A DNA stretch of 49,280 bases from JAWWPG01 sp038254365 (GTDB taxonomy: Bacteria; Actinomycetota; Actinomycetes; Propionibacteriales; Nocardioidaceae). Location of the stretch: contig JBBSGI010000016.1 in assembly GCA_038254365.1 (NCBI GenBank), positions 1 through 49,280 on the forward strand, in the 5' to 3' direction. Below, in pieces: positions 40,976 to 49,280 of the stretch (its first letter is position 1; each line of letters begins with the position of its first letter). The notes beneath the pieces are model-generated. The model saw only the letters and a program-made list of their open reading frames with translations, was not told where the DNA came from and did no database searches. The position numbers were made by a program, and so were the translations under genes.

Positions 40976-42259
40976 TCAGGCGCCGAGCATGACGCCGACG
41001 CGCTCAGCCGCGAAGCCCGGAAACAGCGTCGACAGGCTGACCTCGGGGAACCGCGACTTGAGGACCTCGTACAGCACAGACCGGTAGTCGGTTGTGACCT
41101 TCAGGTCACCTTCCTGGGAGTCGGCGAGTCCGGGCCAGCTCGTGTAGACGTCTCCGCCCCTGACTCCCGCGCCCATGACGAACATGGAGTTGCCCCAACC
41201 GTGGTCCGTGCCGGCATCCCCGTTCTCAGCGATCCGACGGCCGAACTCACTGATCGTGATCAGGGTGACGGAGGCGCTCAGGGTGCCGAGATCGGTGAAG
41301 AAGGCGGCTATCGACTTGGCCAGGTCGTCGGCCATCAGGCGCATGTCGCCGTTGTCGAGACTTCCGAGTCCCGTGTGCATGTCCCACGACGAGTGGTCGA
41401 TGGTGACGACCTCCGCTCCCACATCCGCCCTGATCAGCCGCGCCGACTGGGCCAGCGCGTTGCCGAGGTCGCTGCCCGAGGGATAGACGGCACCGTTCTG
41501 CGGGTCCGCGGGCGTCTGCAACACGGGGTCCCATTCCGAAGCGGTCTCCATCGCGTCGCGTCCAGCCTGCCCGATGACACCCCCCGCGTGGTTCCACGTG
41601 TAGTCGAGTGACGCTATCCGTTGGGTCATCGCGTTCGGGGGACCATAGATCTGGACCTTCTCGATGTCTGCGGCGGATAGCATCGCTTGAGAACCGTAGA
41701 TCTCGGTCTGGGGAACACTCTGACCGACCTGCACACCGGCGTGCAACGAGCCGGGATCGGTCATCCCGACCATCCGGTTGAGCCAGCCTATTCTTGCCGT
41801 CGAGCCGGGGTTGGCTTCCTCGACATCGAGGATCGCGGCGAAGTGTGACCGGTTCGGTGAGTTGAGACCCACAGCATGCACGGCGGCCATCTGGCCAGAC
41901 ACCCACATGGGTTCGAGGGGAGCCAGCATCGGGTGCAGGCCGAACGTCCCGTTCTTCTGCAACAGCTGGCTCTCCGGAATGCCGATTGTCTGGCGCAGGC
42001 TGTAGTACAACGGCTCCTGGTACGGTACGACGAGCGACAGGCCATCTGCACCGCCTCGCTGGCTGAGGACGACCAGGACGTTGGGCGCCTGACCACTGGC
42101 GGCAAAGGCGGTCTGCCGGAAGACGGTGCCGTGCATCGTCGCCATGACAGCGCCCGCGGAGACGACGCCGAGCCCCTTCAGGAAGCTACGGCGAGACGAG
42201 ATCGAGCGGTGGAACTCCTCGCACCCTCTGGGCGCTTGGGGGGTCTGCATGGCATTCAT
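40976..42259 (-). CDS. DUF1501 family Tat-exported protein
   Basis: A 427-residue protein with a twin-arginine signal ('SSRRSFLKGLGVVSAGAVM'). The mature domain has DUF1501 features: 'VLVVLSQRGGADGLSLVVPY', 'LNSPNRSHFAAILDVEEAN' and 'TLITISEFGRRIAENGDAGT' followed by 'DHGWGNSMFVMG'. These metal-ligand-like His/Asp residues place it in the alkaline-phosphatase-like superfamily; substrates are unknown. It begins 12 bases after a DUF1800 gene, the usual partner. The ATG at 42259 precedes a second in-frame ATG at 42250. Confidence 0.92.
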   Translation of the reverse strand: MNAMQTPQAPRGCEEFHRSISSRRSFLKGLGVVSAGAVMATMHGTVFRQTAFAASGQAPNVLVVLSQRGGADGLSLVVPYQEPLYYSLRQTIGIPESQLLQKNGTFGLHPMLAPLEPMWVSGQMAAVHAVGLNSPNRSHFAAILDVEEANPGSTARIGWLNRMVGMTDPGSLHAGVQVGQSVPQTEIYGSQAMLSAADIEKVQIYGPPNAMTQRIASLDYTWNHAGGVIGQAGRDAMETASEWDPVLQTPADPQNGAVYPSGSDLGNALAQSARLIRADVGAEVVTIDHSSWDMHTGLGSLDNGDMRLMADDLAKSIAAFFTDLGTLSASVTLITISEFGRRIAENGDAGTDHGWGNSMFVMGAGVRGGDVYTSWPGLADSQEGDLKVTTDYRSVLYEVLKSRFPEVSLSTLFPGFAAERVGVMLGA

Positions 42260-42271
42260 CTCTTCTTTCGC

Positions 42272-43894
42272 TCAGCGGCTGAGGTGTTCGGGGGTGTCGA
42301 GGATGCTGACCATGAACCGGGGAAACTTGTACCTGATCAGCGGATGCGTCTCGTCGATCACGTCGTCGGCACCCAGATCAGTAGCCAGGCACGCTGCCTG
42401 CAGCATGTCCGGCGTGGAAGGCAGGAACAGCATGCGCTGCACGACGTGGTCGACAACGTCACTGAACAAGGCGGGCAGCCGCGGCATCCATTCGATCGGA
42501 GCCTTGAAGCTGATCCCTTCGTTCGGCCAGCTGCCACTGGAGGCATACCAGTGGACGCGCATCGAGCCCAGCAGACGCCCGGCGTTGCACCACGCCGGAG
42601 CGAGGTCGGGAAACGCGTCAGGTGTTGGCCAGTCGAAGACAACCTGCCCGATCGCCTTGCTGACGTTGATGAACTGGTTCGCCGCAGCCTGGTCGGACCG
42701 CGGCTGCGCCACCACCGCGCCGACCGCCGTCCAGGTGGCCAGCGCGTCCTCGACCGGAGTGCGCACCTTGTTCATGACCGTCGCCTTGAACTCCCCCGAC
42801 GCCACGAGCGCTCGCAGGACCGGGACGATGGCCGTGTTGGAGGCCAGGTAGACCGTCGTCAGCGAGTCGACCAGAGCCTTCGACGGCTTGTCCGACATGA
42901 AACGCACCGCAAGCTTGGTACAGATGCGCTTCGCCGTCGCAGGGTGCATCGCGAGGTATTTCAGGTACTTGACGAGCACCGGGATGCCGTTGGGGTCCGC
43001 GTTCGCCGATGCGAAGCCCTGGACCTTGACCCGGCCGACCCAGTGGTCGGCGGGGTCGTAGGACGCGTCCCAGGTACCACCGGTATCGACGTGGAAACCG
43101 GTGAGGATGCGCGCTGAGTTGACGACATCGTCCTCGGTGAAGTTGCCGACCCCAAGGGTGTGGAGCTCGAGCAGCTCCCGGCCCAGGTTCTCGTTGATCG
43201 CGTCCGCGGTGGAGAGGACGTTACTGAGGTACAGGCCCATCGCGGGGTGCTGGATCGCCTCCACCAGGAGCTCGTCGAAGCGACCGAGGGCATGCCGGCG
43301 CACCATTGCGTCGTACTCGACGCGCCAGACCCACACGTCGCTGGCCGGTGAGGCAACGTGGAGATGATTGGACCAGAAGTCGACCATCAACGCCTCGACC
43401 GGCCGGTTGGTGACGAGCCGGCGCATCATGGTCCACGAGGCCAGGCTCTGCATCATCTCCCAGCCCGTCTCGATCCCTGCCTTGTAACGCATGAACCTCT
43501 GCAGCGGTGTGAGGGCGAGCGTGGGCCACCAGGCCCACATCGCATCGGCCTGCCGGTCGGGGATGTCCCCGGGAAAGAGCTGGTGCCTGAACCAGCGCTC
43601 GATCCCTCCATCGGCCGCGACAGCTGCCAGGTGCTGTGCACTGACCCCTGCGGTGAAGGAGCTCAGGACCTGGCGGGTCCGAGCATCCAGCAGGGCTGGG
43701 CCAGGTCGAATGCCGGTCGAGCTCGCGGAGGTGCTCGATCGAGGCTGCGCGGGTCGTCTGGGGAAGCGGTCCGGCTTACGCGGGGCGGCCGATACTGGCG
43801 GGGAGGGCACCACCAAGGCTGCGCCGACCGCCGTGGTGGCGACCAGCGCGGCACGGCGGCTGACCGACCTCGAGATCCTGAGCGAGGGCAACAT
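42272..43894 (-). CDS. DUF1800 family Tat-exported protein
   Basis: A 540-residue protein with a twin-arginine signal ('SVSRRAALVATTAVGAALV') and a DUF1800 body: 'HLAAVAADGGIERWFRHQLF', 'VDFWSNHLHV', 'LGRELLELHTLGVGNFTEDD' and 'LKYLAMHPATAKRICTKLAV'. It pairs with the downstream DUF1501 gene in the same operon, as in many bacteria, but the joint function is unknown (a cell-surface or polysaccharide role has been suggested for the pair elsewhere). The region just upstream (43895-43960) is A/T-richer than average and may hold its promoter. Confidence 0.92.
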   Translation of the reverse strand: MLPSLRISRSVSRRAALVATTAVGAALVVPSPPVSAAPRKPDRFPRRPAQPRSSTSASSTGIRPGPALLDARTRQVLSSFTAGVSAQHLAAVAADGGIERWFRHQLFPGDIPDRQADAMWAWWPTLALTPLQRFMRYKAGIETGWEMMQSLASWTMMRRLVTNRPVEALMVDFWSNHLHVASPASDVWVWRVEYDAMVRRHALGRFDELLVEAIQHPAMGLYLSNVLSTADAINENLGRELLELHTLGVGNFTEDDVVNSARILTGFHVDTGGTWDASYDPADHWVGRVKVQGFASANADPNGIPVLVKYLKYLAMHPATAKRICTKLAVRFMSDKPSKALVDSLTTVYLASNTAIVPVLRALVASGEFKATVMNKVRTPVEDALATWTAVGAVVAQPRSDQAAANQFINVSKAIGQVVFDWPTPDAFPDLAPAWCNAGRLLGSMRVHWYASSGSWPNEGISFKAPIEWMPRLPALFSDVVDHVVQRMLFLPSTPDMLQAACLATDLGADDVIDETHPLIRYKFPRFMVSILDTPEHLSR

Positions 43895-43991
43895 GGAGCA
43901 ACAATGTCCGATTAGTTGCTGAACGTCTAGGCATACGCAACAACACCCTCCCCACTGGAGCCGCTTCGGTAGATGTTCGGCGTCGCCGCCA

Positions 43992-44023
43992 CCCTTCGCC
44001 GGCCCGAGGGCCGGGCGGAAGGG
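43992..44023 (-). terminator. Hairpin after the suf operon
   Basis: A bulged stem of about 14 pairs (cccttcgccggccc with gggccgggcggaaggg) lies 19-50 bases downstream of the sufT stop on the minus strand. It has no T-tract, but the position fits the end of the suf transcript. Confidence 0.5.
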
Positions 44024-44041
44024 ACGCCTGCTGGGAAGGCC

Positions 44042-44392
44042 CTAGACGTTGAAGCCCAGGGCGCGCAGCATCTCCCGGCCCTCGTCGGTGATCTTGTCCG
44101 GGCCCCACGGCGGCATCCAGACCCAGTTGATCCGGAAGTCGTTGACCAGGCCCTCGAGGGCGAGCCGGGTCTGGTCCTCGATCACGTCGGTGAGCGGGCA
44201 GGCGGCGGACGTCAGCGTCATGTCGATGGTGGCCGTCGCGGCGTCGTCGAGCGAAACGTCGTAGATGAGCCCGAGGTCGACGACGTTGATCCCGAGCTCA
44301 GGGTCCACGACGTCCTTGAGTGCCTCCAGAACGTCCCCTGCCGAGACCCTCGTCCTCGCAGCCACCGACTCGGTTTCCTGTTGTTCTGTCAT
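44042..44392 (-). CDS. sufT: Iron-sulfur cluster assembly factor SufT-like (MIP18/DUF59)
   Basis: A 116-residue protein of the MIP18/DUF59 family. It carries 'DPELGINVVDLGLIYDV' and the conserved Cys in 'LTSAACPLTDVI', the expected cluster or partner contact. Family knowledge: SufT-like proteins help deliver Fe-S clusters to targets under iron limitation. It is the last gene of the suf operon, one base after the sufU stop, and is followed by a hairpin. Length and motifs are normal. Confidence 0.92.
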   Translation of the reverse strand: MTEQQETESVAARTRVSAGDVLEALKDVVDPELGINVVDLGLIYDVSLDDAATATIDMTLTSAACPLTDVIEDQTRLALEGLVNDFRINWVWMPPWGPDKITDEGREMLRALGFNV

Positions 44393-44851
44393 CTACGCCT
44401 CCGCTTCTGCCACCGCGTGTGCCGTGGCGTCCTTCCATGCCATCCATCCCAGCAACGCACACTTGATGCGGGCCGGGAACTTCGAGACCCCAGCGAAGGC
44501 GATGGCGTCCTCGAGCAGCTCCTCGTCGGGCTCCACCCGGCCCTGGCCGTGCATGAGCGCGACGAAGGTGTCGTGGACGTGCATCGCCGCCTCGATCCGT
44601 TTGCCGATCAACAGCTCGGTGAGCACCGAGGTGGAAGCCTGTGAGATCGAGCAGCCCTCCGCGTCGTAGGAGATGTCCTCGACGACGCCGTCGGCCAGGC
44701 GCACACGCAGGATGATCTCGTCACCACAGGTGGGGTTCACGTGCCGCGCCTCGGCGTCGTAAGGCTCGCGCAACCCGGCATGGTGGGGCGACCGGTAGTG
44801 GTCGAGGATGATCTCCTGGTAGAGCGAGTCCATGTCGTTGTTCACCGCCAT
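44393..44851 (-). CDS. sufU: SufU, sulfur transfer partner of SufS
   Basis: A 152-residue protein with the zinc-binding set expected for SufU: Cys42 and Asp44 in TCGDE, Cys67 in EGCSIS and Cys131 in RIKCALLGW. Family knowledge: SufU accepts persulfide sulfur from the SufS Cys and passes it on, with zinc involved in Cys exchange. It starts at ATG 44851, two bases after the sufS stop. All ligands are intact. Confidence 0.94.
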   Translation of the reverse strand: MAVNNDMDSLYQEIILDHYRSPHHAGLREPYDAEARHVNPTCGDEIILRVRLADGVVEDISYDAEGCSISQASTSVLTELLIGKRIEAAMHVHDTFVALMHGQGRVEPDEELLEDAIAFAGVSKFPARIKCALLGWMAWKDATAHAVAEAEA

Positions 44852-44853
44852 CG

Positions 44854-46152
44854 TCAGGCGACCTTGAAGAATCTCTTGGTGTGCTCCAACCCGTCGACAA
44901 GTGCATCGACCTCCGCCATGGTGCTGTAGAGGGAGAACGAGGCCCGGGTCGACGACTGCACACCGAACCGGGCGTGCGCTGGCTTGGCACAGTGGTGACC
45001 GGCCCGCACGGCGATGCCCAGCGAGTCGAGCAGCTGGCTCACGTCGTGCGGATGCACCCCGGCCAGCTCGAAACTGACGGCGCCTCCCCGGTCAACCGGC
45101 TCTGCCGGCCCGAGGATGGTCAGCCCGTGCACCTGGTTGAGGCACTCCAGCGCGTACGCGGTGATCTGCCGGTCGTGCGCGGCCACCGCGTCCATTCCGA
45201 GCAGCGTCAGATAGTCGACGGCGGCGCCCAGCCCCACGGCCTCGACGATCGGCGGCGTGCCCGCTTCGAACCGGTGCGGCAGGCCGGCGTACGTCGACCG
45301 CTGCATGGTCACCGTCTCGATCATCTCGCCTCCGCCGAGGAACGGTGGCAGCTCGCCGAAGACGTCGGCCCGGCCCCAGAGCACGCCGATGCCGGTCGGA
45401 CCCACGACCTTGTGACCGGTGAATGCGACGAAGTCCGCATCGAGACCTGCGACATCGACGGGCATCTGAGGCACCGCCTGCGCCGCATCGATGATCACCA
45501 GAGCCCCCACCTCGTGTGCCCGCCTGGCGATTTCGCTCACCGGGTTGACCGTGCCGAGCATGTTGGAGACCCAAACCAGCGAGATCACCTTGGTGTGCTC
45601 GTTGACCAGTTCGTCGATGTTCGAGAGGTCGAGGCGCCCCTCGTCGGTCAGCCCGAACCACCGGAGCCGCGCGCCGGTGCGCTCGCCGAGCAGCTGCCAC
45701 GGGACGATGTTGGAGTGGTGCTCCATCTCGCTGATCAGGATCTCGTCGCCAGCCCGCACACCGTGCGGCCCCGGCGCGTCGCCCAGGACGCGAGCCAGCA
45801 GGTTGAGGGCCTCGGTGATGTTCTTGGTGAAGACGACCTCGTCACGCGACGGCGCCTTGATGAAGGCGGCGACCTTGTCGCGCGCCGCCTCGTAGGCTGC
45901 GGTGGACTCCGCGCCCAGCTGGTGCACCGCCCTGGCGACGTTCGCGTTGTGCTGCGAGAGGTGGTCGCTCATCGCGTCGATGACCGCGTGTGGCTTCTGC
46001 GACGTGTTGGCGCTGTCGAGGTAGACAAGTGGCCGCTCGGCGGCGAGTACCCGGGAGAGGATGGGGAAGTCTGCCCGGACCTTGTCGACGTCGTACCCGA
46101 CGCCGAGGTCGGTCAACGGTGGCGGCGCAGGTCGGATCCTCGTGTCGGTCAT
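44854..46152 (-). CDS. sufS: Cysteine desulfurase SufS
   Basis: A 432-residue PLP enzyme (group II cysteine desulfurase) that takes sulfur from L-cysteine. The PLP lysine is in 'AFTGHKVVGPTGIGVLWG', and the catalytic Cys is Cys388 in 'VRAGHHCAKPAHARFGV'. Other marks are 'YLDSANTSQKP' near the N-terminus and 'IDAAQAVPQMPVDV'. The length is normal for SufS. Its ATG at 46152 overlaps the sufC stop by four bases. Confidence 0.95.
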   Translation of the reverse strand: MTDTRIRPAPPPLTDLGVGYDVDKVRADFPILSRVLAAERPLVYLDSANTSQKPHAVIDAMSDHLSQHNANVARAVHQLGAESTAAYEAARDKVAAFIKAPSRDEVVFTKNITEALNLLARVLGDAPGPHGVRAGDEILISEMEHHSNIVPWQLLGERTGARLRWFGLTDEGRLDLSNIDELVNEHTKVISLVWVSNMLGTVNPVSEIARRAHEVGALVIIDAAQAVPQMPVDVAGLDADFVAFTGHKVVGPTGIGVLWGRADVFGELPPFLGGGEMIETVTMQRSTYAGLPHRFEAGTPPIVEAVGLGAAVDYLTLLGMDAVAAHDRQITAYALECLNQVHGLTILGPAEPVDRGGAVSFELAGVHPHDVSQLLDSLGIAVRAGHHCAKPAHARFGVQSSTRASFSLYSTMAEVDALVDGLEHTKRFFKVA

Positions 46153-46913
46153 GACTGCACGGCAGCCTTGACGTACCTGTCGTAGCCCTCGGCCTCGAGC
46201 CGGTCGGCGAGCTCGGGGCCGCCCTGCTCGGCGATCCGGCCGCCGACGAAGACGTGGACGAAGTCAGGCTGGATGTAGCGCAGGATGCGGGTGTAGTGCG
46301 TGATCAGCAGCACGCCCCTGTCCGGCTGCTTGCGGAACCGGTTGACACCGCCGGCGACGACCTTGAGCGCGTCGATGTCGAGGCCTGAGTCGGTCTCGTC
46401 GAGGATCGCGAACGCGGGGTTGAGCAGCTCGAGCTGGACGATCTCGTGGCGCTTCTTCTCCCCGCCGGAGAAACCCTCGTTGACGTTGCGCTGCGCGAAG
46501 TCGCGATCCATCTGCACCTTGTCCATCGCCGCGTTGACGTCCCTCGCCCAGGTGCGCAGCTTCGGCGCCTCGCCGTCGAGAGCGGTCTTCGCCGTCCGGA
46601 GGAAGTTGGAGACCGAGACGCCGGGGACCTCGACGGGGTACTGCATGGCCAGGAACAGGCCGGCCCGCGCGCGCTCGTCGACGGTCATCGACAAGACGTC
46701 GACCCCGTCGAGGGTGACCGTGCCGGCGGTGATTGTGTACTTGGGATGGCCGGCGATCGAGTACGCCAGGGTGGACTTGCCGGAGCCATTGGGCCCCATG
46801 ATCGCGTGCGTCTCACCGGATTGGACGGTCAGGTCGACGCCGCGCAGGATCGGCTTCTGGCCGTCCTCCGTGGTCACCGCGACGTGCAGGTTGGTGATGC
46901 TCAGCGTGGCCAT
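46149..46913 (-). CDS. sufC: SUF system ATPase SufC
   Basis: A 254-residue ABC-type ATPase of the SufBCD scaffold. Walker A is GPNGSGKS (40-47). The SufC signature 'FSGGEKKRHEIVQLELLNPA' is intact, and Walker B reads 'FAILDETDSGLD'. ATP binding by SufC drives the conformational change of SufB-SufD. The ATG at 46913 is three bases after the ferredoxin stop. Confidence 0.95.
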   Translation of the reverse strand: MATLSITNLHVAVTTEDGQKPILRGVDLTVQSGETHAIMGPNGSGKSTLAYSIAGHPKYTITAGTVTLDGVDVLSMTVDERARAGLFLAMQYPVEVPGVSVSNFLRTAKTALDGEAPKLRTWARDVNAAMDKVQMDRDFAQRNVNEGFSGGEKKRHEIVQLELLNPAFAILDETDSGLDIDALKVVAGGVNRFRKQPDRGVLLITHYTRILRYIQPDFVHVFVGGRIAEQGGPELADRLEAEGYDRYVKAAVQS

Positions 46914-46916
46914 GTG

Positions 46917-47285
46917 TCAGCTCTTCCCCGTGATGCGCTCGGTGGCGGTGTCGGTGATGTGGTGCGGGTTGTGGACGTCGACGAGGATGTCCCCGGAGTC
47001 CACCCGGCAGGGGTAGACGGGGACCGGCTCGGTGGCGGGCAGCCCGGTGGGCTTGCCGGTGCGCAGGTCGAAGCGCGATCCGTGCAGCCAGCACTCGATC
47101 TCACAGCCCTCGGGGTCGACATCGCCCTCGCTGAGCGCGACGGCCGCGTGCGAGCACTCGTCGCGGATGGCGAAGACCTCGTCGAGAGTCCGCACCAGGG
47201 CGATCTCGACGCCGTCCACCTCGACCGGATGAACTCCGCCCACGGAGACCTCGTCCATGGCACATGCCCGGGTGAAGCCGGTCAT
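46917..47285 (-). CDS. Rieske-type ferredoxin of the SUF operon
   Basis: A 122-residue protein with the Rieske [2Fe-2S] ligands CSH (in 'DECSHAAVAL') and CWLH (in 'IECWLHGSRFDL'). It resembles the small ferredoxin component of non-haem dioxygenases, and such a gene is a regular member of actinobacterial suf operons between sufD and sufC, probably supplying electrons during assembly; this is inference. The ATG at 47285 overlaps the sufD stop by four bases. Confidence 0.92.
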   Translation of the reverse strand: MTGFTRACAMDEVSVGGVHPVEVDGVEIALVRTLDEVFAIRDECSHAAVALSEGDVDPEGCEIECWLHGSRFDLRTGKPTGLPATEPVPVYPCRVDSGDILVDVHNPHHITDTATERITGKS

Positions 47286-48466
47286 CTGGTTTCCTCGATC
47301 AGCGGGACGGCACCCACGGTCCGTGCCAACTCCAGCTCGAGGGACCCCATCAGCCTGCGCTCGACCTCGGGTACGCCGATCCGGCGGACGATGTCGGCGA
47401 AGAAGCCGTGTACGACGAGCCTCCGCGCCTCGTCCTCGGTGATGCCCCGGGACTGCAGGTAGAACAGCTGCTGGTCGTCGAAGCGTCCGGTCGCCGAGGC
47501 GTGTCCGGCGCCCGCGATCTCCCCGGTCTCGATCTCCAGGTTGGGCACCGAGTCGGCCCGGCAGCCGTCGGTCAGAACGAGGTTCCGGTTGGTCTCGAAC
47601 GTCTCGATACCCTCCGCGACCTTGCGGATCAGCACGTCGCCCACCCATACCGAGTGGGCGCCGTTGCCTTGCAGGCCGCCCTTGTACATCGCGTTGCTCT
47701 TGGTATGCGGCTGGTTGTGGTCGATGAACAGCCGGTGCTCGATGTGCTGGCCGGCGTCGACGAAGTAGAGACCGAACATCTCGAGCTCACCACCTGGCCC
47801 GGCGTACTCGACGTGCTCGGTGATCCGCACCAGGTCGCCGCCCATGCTGGCCTGGAAGGTGCGCACCCTCGCGTCGCGCCCGACCCGGAGGCCGACGTGG
47901 CCGAGGTGGGTGGCGTCGTCGTCCCACAGCTGAACCGAGACCAGGTCGAGGTGGGCGTTGTCTCCGACGATGACCGCGGTCGACGCCGCGTAGCGCGCGC
48001 TTCCGGTGTGCTCGAAAACGATGGTCGCCTGGGCACCGGCGCCAACCCGGACCACGACCTGGCCCCAGACGACGTCGTCGGATGACTCCCCCGTCAGTGA
48101 GACGACCAGCGGCTGGTCCAGCTCGAACTCGTCCGGAACGTCCACCAGGACGGCGGCGGGACAGTTCGCGACGGCGAGCGCGGACGGCCGGTCGGTCGGC
48201 GGCAAGACCCCCAGCGCCGCCGCCTCCGAAGCCGAGACCTCCTTGACCGTCACGCCGGCGGGCACGTCGCTCTGCCAGCCGAGGCGTGCATCGGACGGCA
48301 CCCCGTCGAGCAGGCCCCGCAGGCGCTTCAACGGGGTGAAGCGCCACACCTCCTCGCGCCCGGTCGGCATCGGATGGTCCGCCAAGTCGTACGACGGCTC
48401 CCCATGCAGATGACTCGCCACCGCCGGGGATGACTCGACCGCTTCCTGCACCGCACTACTGCTCAA
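47282..48466 (-). CDS. sufD: SUF scaffold protein SufD
   Basis: A 394-residue member of the SufB/SufD beta-helix family. The core has 'HIEHRLFIDHNQPHTKSNAM' and 'GKGLQ'-like beta-strand motifs ('YKGGLQGNGAHSVWVGDVLI', 'EIETGEIAGAGHASATGRFD'). The C-terminal 'LFYLQSRGITEDEARRLVVH' is shared with SufB. It pairs with SufB and SufC in the scaffold complex. The ATG at 48466 is 195 bases from the sufB stop, the only large gap in the suf operon. Confidence 0.93.
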   Translation of the reverse strand: MSSSAVQEAVESSPAVASHLHGEPSYDLADHPMPTGREEVWRFTPLKRLRGLLDGVPSDARLGWQSDVPAGVTVKEVSASEAAALGVLPPTDRPSALAVANCPAAVLVDVPDEFELDQPLVVSLTGESSDDVVWGQVVVRVGAGAQATIVFEHTGSARYAASTAVIVGDNAHLDLVSVQLWDDDATHLGHVGLRVGRDARVRTFQASMGGDLVRITEHVEYAGPGGELEMFGLYFVDAGQHIEHRLFIDHNQPHTKSNAMYKGGLQGNGAHSVWVGDVLIRKVAEGIETFETNRNLVLTDGCRADSVPNLEIETGEIAGAGHASATGRFDDQQLFYLQSRGITEDEARRLVVHGFFADIVRRIGVPEVERRLMGSLELELARTVGAVPLIEETR

Positions 48467-48661
48467 CGCTCGTCACTTTCTGGTCTGGATATCGATGAGG
48501 CCAACCGTCACCCGGGAGGCAGGGGCGGAGCGGCGGCGATTCGGCCGGGCGTGGATGGGCCTGGCCGCCGAGCGAGGAACGAGCGAGGCTGGCTGCCTGG
48601 AGCGACCGCCGTCGCGCAGCCCCTCGTCACCACAGGGCCGTCGCGGTTGGATGACCTTCGA
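48467..48661. other. 195-base gap inside the suf operon
   Basis: No gene is seen here. It contains a duplicated 9-mer cgagcgagg (48569-48577 and 48580-48588) and ends in a perfect hairpin that overlaps the sufB stop. It separates two otherwise tightly linked genes. Confidence 0.6.
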
Positions 48662-48673
48662 TCATCCAACCGC
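48643..48673 (-). repeat. Perfect 12-bp hairpin across the sufB stop
   Basis: Arms 48643-48654 (gcggttggatga) and 48662-48673 (its exact complement) enclose a 7-base loop. The right arm includes the last codons and stop of sufB. It has no T-tract, so it may stabilise or divide the suf mRNA rather than end it. Confidence 0.7.
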
Positions 48674-49280
48674 TCCTTCCATTTGCATCTCGATCAGCCG
48701 GTTCAACTCAAGGGCGTACTCCATCGGCAGCTCGCGGGCGATCGGCTCGATGAACCCGCGGACGATCATCGCCATCGCCTCGTCCTCGGCCATGCCGCGG
48801 CTCATCAGGTAGAACAGCTGGTCCTCGCTCACCTTGGACACCGTCGCCTCGTGTCCCATGGACACGTCGTCCTCGCGGACGTCGACGTACGGGTAGGTGT
48901 CACTGCGGCTGATCTGGTCGACCAGCAGCGCGTCACAGCGGACCGTGCTGGCGCTGTGGTGCGCTCCGTCGTTGATCTGCACCAGGCCGCGGTACGAGGT
49001 GCGCCCACCGCCGCGGGCGACCGACTTGGAGATGATCGAGCTCGACGTGTAGGGCGCGGCGTGAACCATCTTGGCGCCGGCGTCTTGGTGCTGGCCCTCG
49101 CCGGAGAACGCGATGGACAGCGTCTCGCCCTTGGCGTGCTCGCCCATCAGGTAGATCGCCGGGTACTTCATGGTGACCTTGGAGCCGATGTTGCCGTCGA
49201 CCCACTCCATGGTGGCGCCGGCCTCACAGGTCGCCCGCTTGGTCACCAGGTTGTAGACGTTGTTCGACCAGTTCTGGATG
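48662..49280 (-). CDS. sufB: SUF scaffold protein SufB, C-terminal part
   Basis: The reading frame is open from 48664 off the right edge of the window (206 codons seen), so the start is missing. It reads 'KRATCEAGATMEWVDGNIGS', 'EHAKGETLSIAFSGEGQHQD', 'GRTSYRGLVQI' and 'QLFYLMSRGMAEDEAMAMIV', all diagnostic of SufB. Visible residues include the Cys that holds the nascent cluster in 'STVRCDALL'. SufB is the scaffold core with SufC and SufD. A regulator such as SufR may lie further right, outside the window. Confidence 0.94.
   Translation of the reverse strand, partial: IQNWSNNVYNLVTKRATCEAGATMEWVDGNIGSKVTMKYPAIYLMGEHAKGETLSIAFSGEGQHQDAGAKMVHAAPYTSSSIISKSVARGGGRTSYRGLVQINDGAHHSASTVRCDALLVDQISRSDTYPYVDVREDDVSMGHEATVSKVSEDQLFYLMSRGMAEDEAMAMIVRGFIEPIARELPMEYALELNRLIEMQMEGAVG

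Noticed and set aside
43895..43991. A possible small gene or strong promoter before the DUF1800 gene
   Set aside because: The stretch is A/T-richer, but it has no convincing paired -35/-10 elements and no reading frame with a start signal.
1..49280. tRNA, rRNA, CRISPR or insertion-sequence signatures
   Set aside because: No cloverleaf-like region, regularly spaced repeats, transposase, integrase or terminal repeats were seen on either strand.

Overview
The window is high-GC DNA (roughly 70% by eye) with dense, overlapping genes, many GTG starts, and many starts lying 6-10 bases after a TANNNT box, as expected for leaderless transcripts. The gene content points to a high-GC Gram-positive actinobacterium: an InhA-like enoyl-ACP reductase behind FabG, SerB with a tandem-ACT-type N-terminus, DUF3099, an acVLRF1-type peptidyl-tRNA hydrolase, EccC/EccD and an actinobacterial Tad pilus. 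I cannot assign a genus.

Positions 1-9874 are mostly housekeeping: an SPFH (band 7) protein cut by the window edge with its NfeD partner, an ABC ATPase, an unknown protein, SerB, a SixA-like phosphatase, and a cyanophycin cassette in which cyanophycinase (cphB) overlaps cyanophycin synthetase (cphA). A minus-strand block (8969-14122) holds a coiled-coil protein, a Mur ligase related to CphA but without the ATP-grasp domain, a nitronate monooxygenase-like flavoprotein, FabI and FabG. Positions 14244-20813 hold DUF3099, a small Cys/His protein, MoaA, SURF1, a multidrug-type ABC exporter, a 577-base gap with a probable gene remnant, and an ABC-F ATPase.

The most distinctive region is 20989-40877. 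A minus-strand train of about sixteen genes, most with ATGA or TGATG overlaps, starts with the type VII secretion membrane protein EccD. It continues through two ParA/MinD-like proteins that lack the Walker lysine, a small one-TM protein and a SAF-domain protein, then the Tad pilus genes (TadA, TadB, TadC, Flp pilin, three TadE/TadG-like pseudopilins), a lipoprotein, an unknown secreted protein, a 933-residue LysM/transmembrane/BTAD protein and acVLRF1. Divergent from EccD is a three-ATPase EccC, which runs into two small ESX-substrate-like proteins on the other strand. EccB, EccE, mycosin, and the TadV peptidase are not in the window. A core T7SS motor and channel pair therefore shares an operon with a Tad pilus, which is the best candidate here for an undescribed composite export system.

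The right end holds a Tat-exported DUF1501/DUF1800 pair and the SUF iron-sulfur operon (sufB-sufD-Rieske ferredoxin-sufC-sufS-sufU-sufT). The operon is compact except for an odd 195-base gap with a perfect hairpin between sufB and sufD. No tRNA, rRNA, CRISPR array, transposase or integrase was seen.
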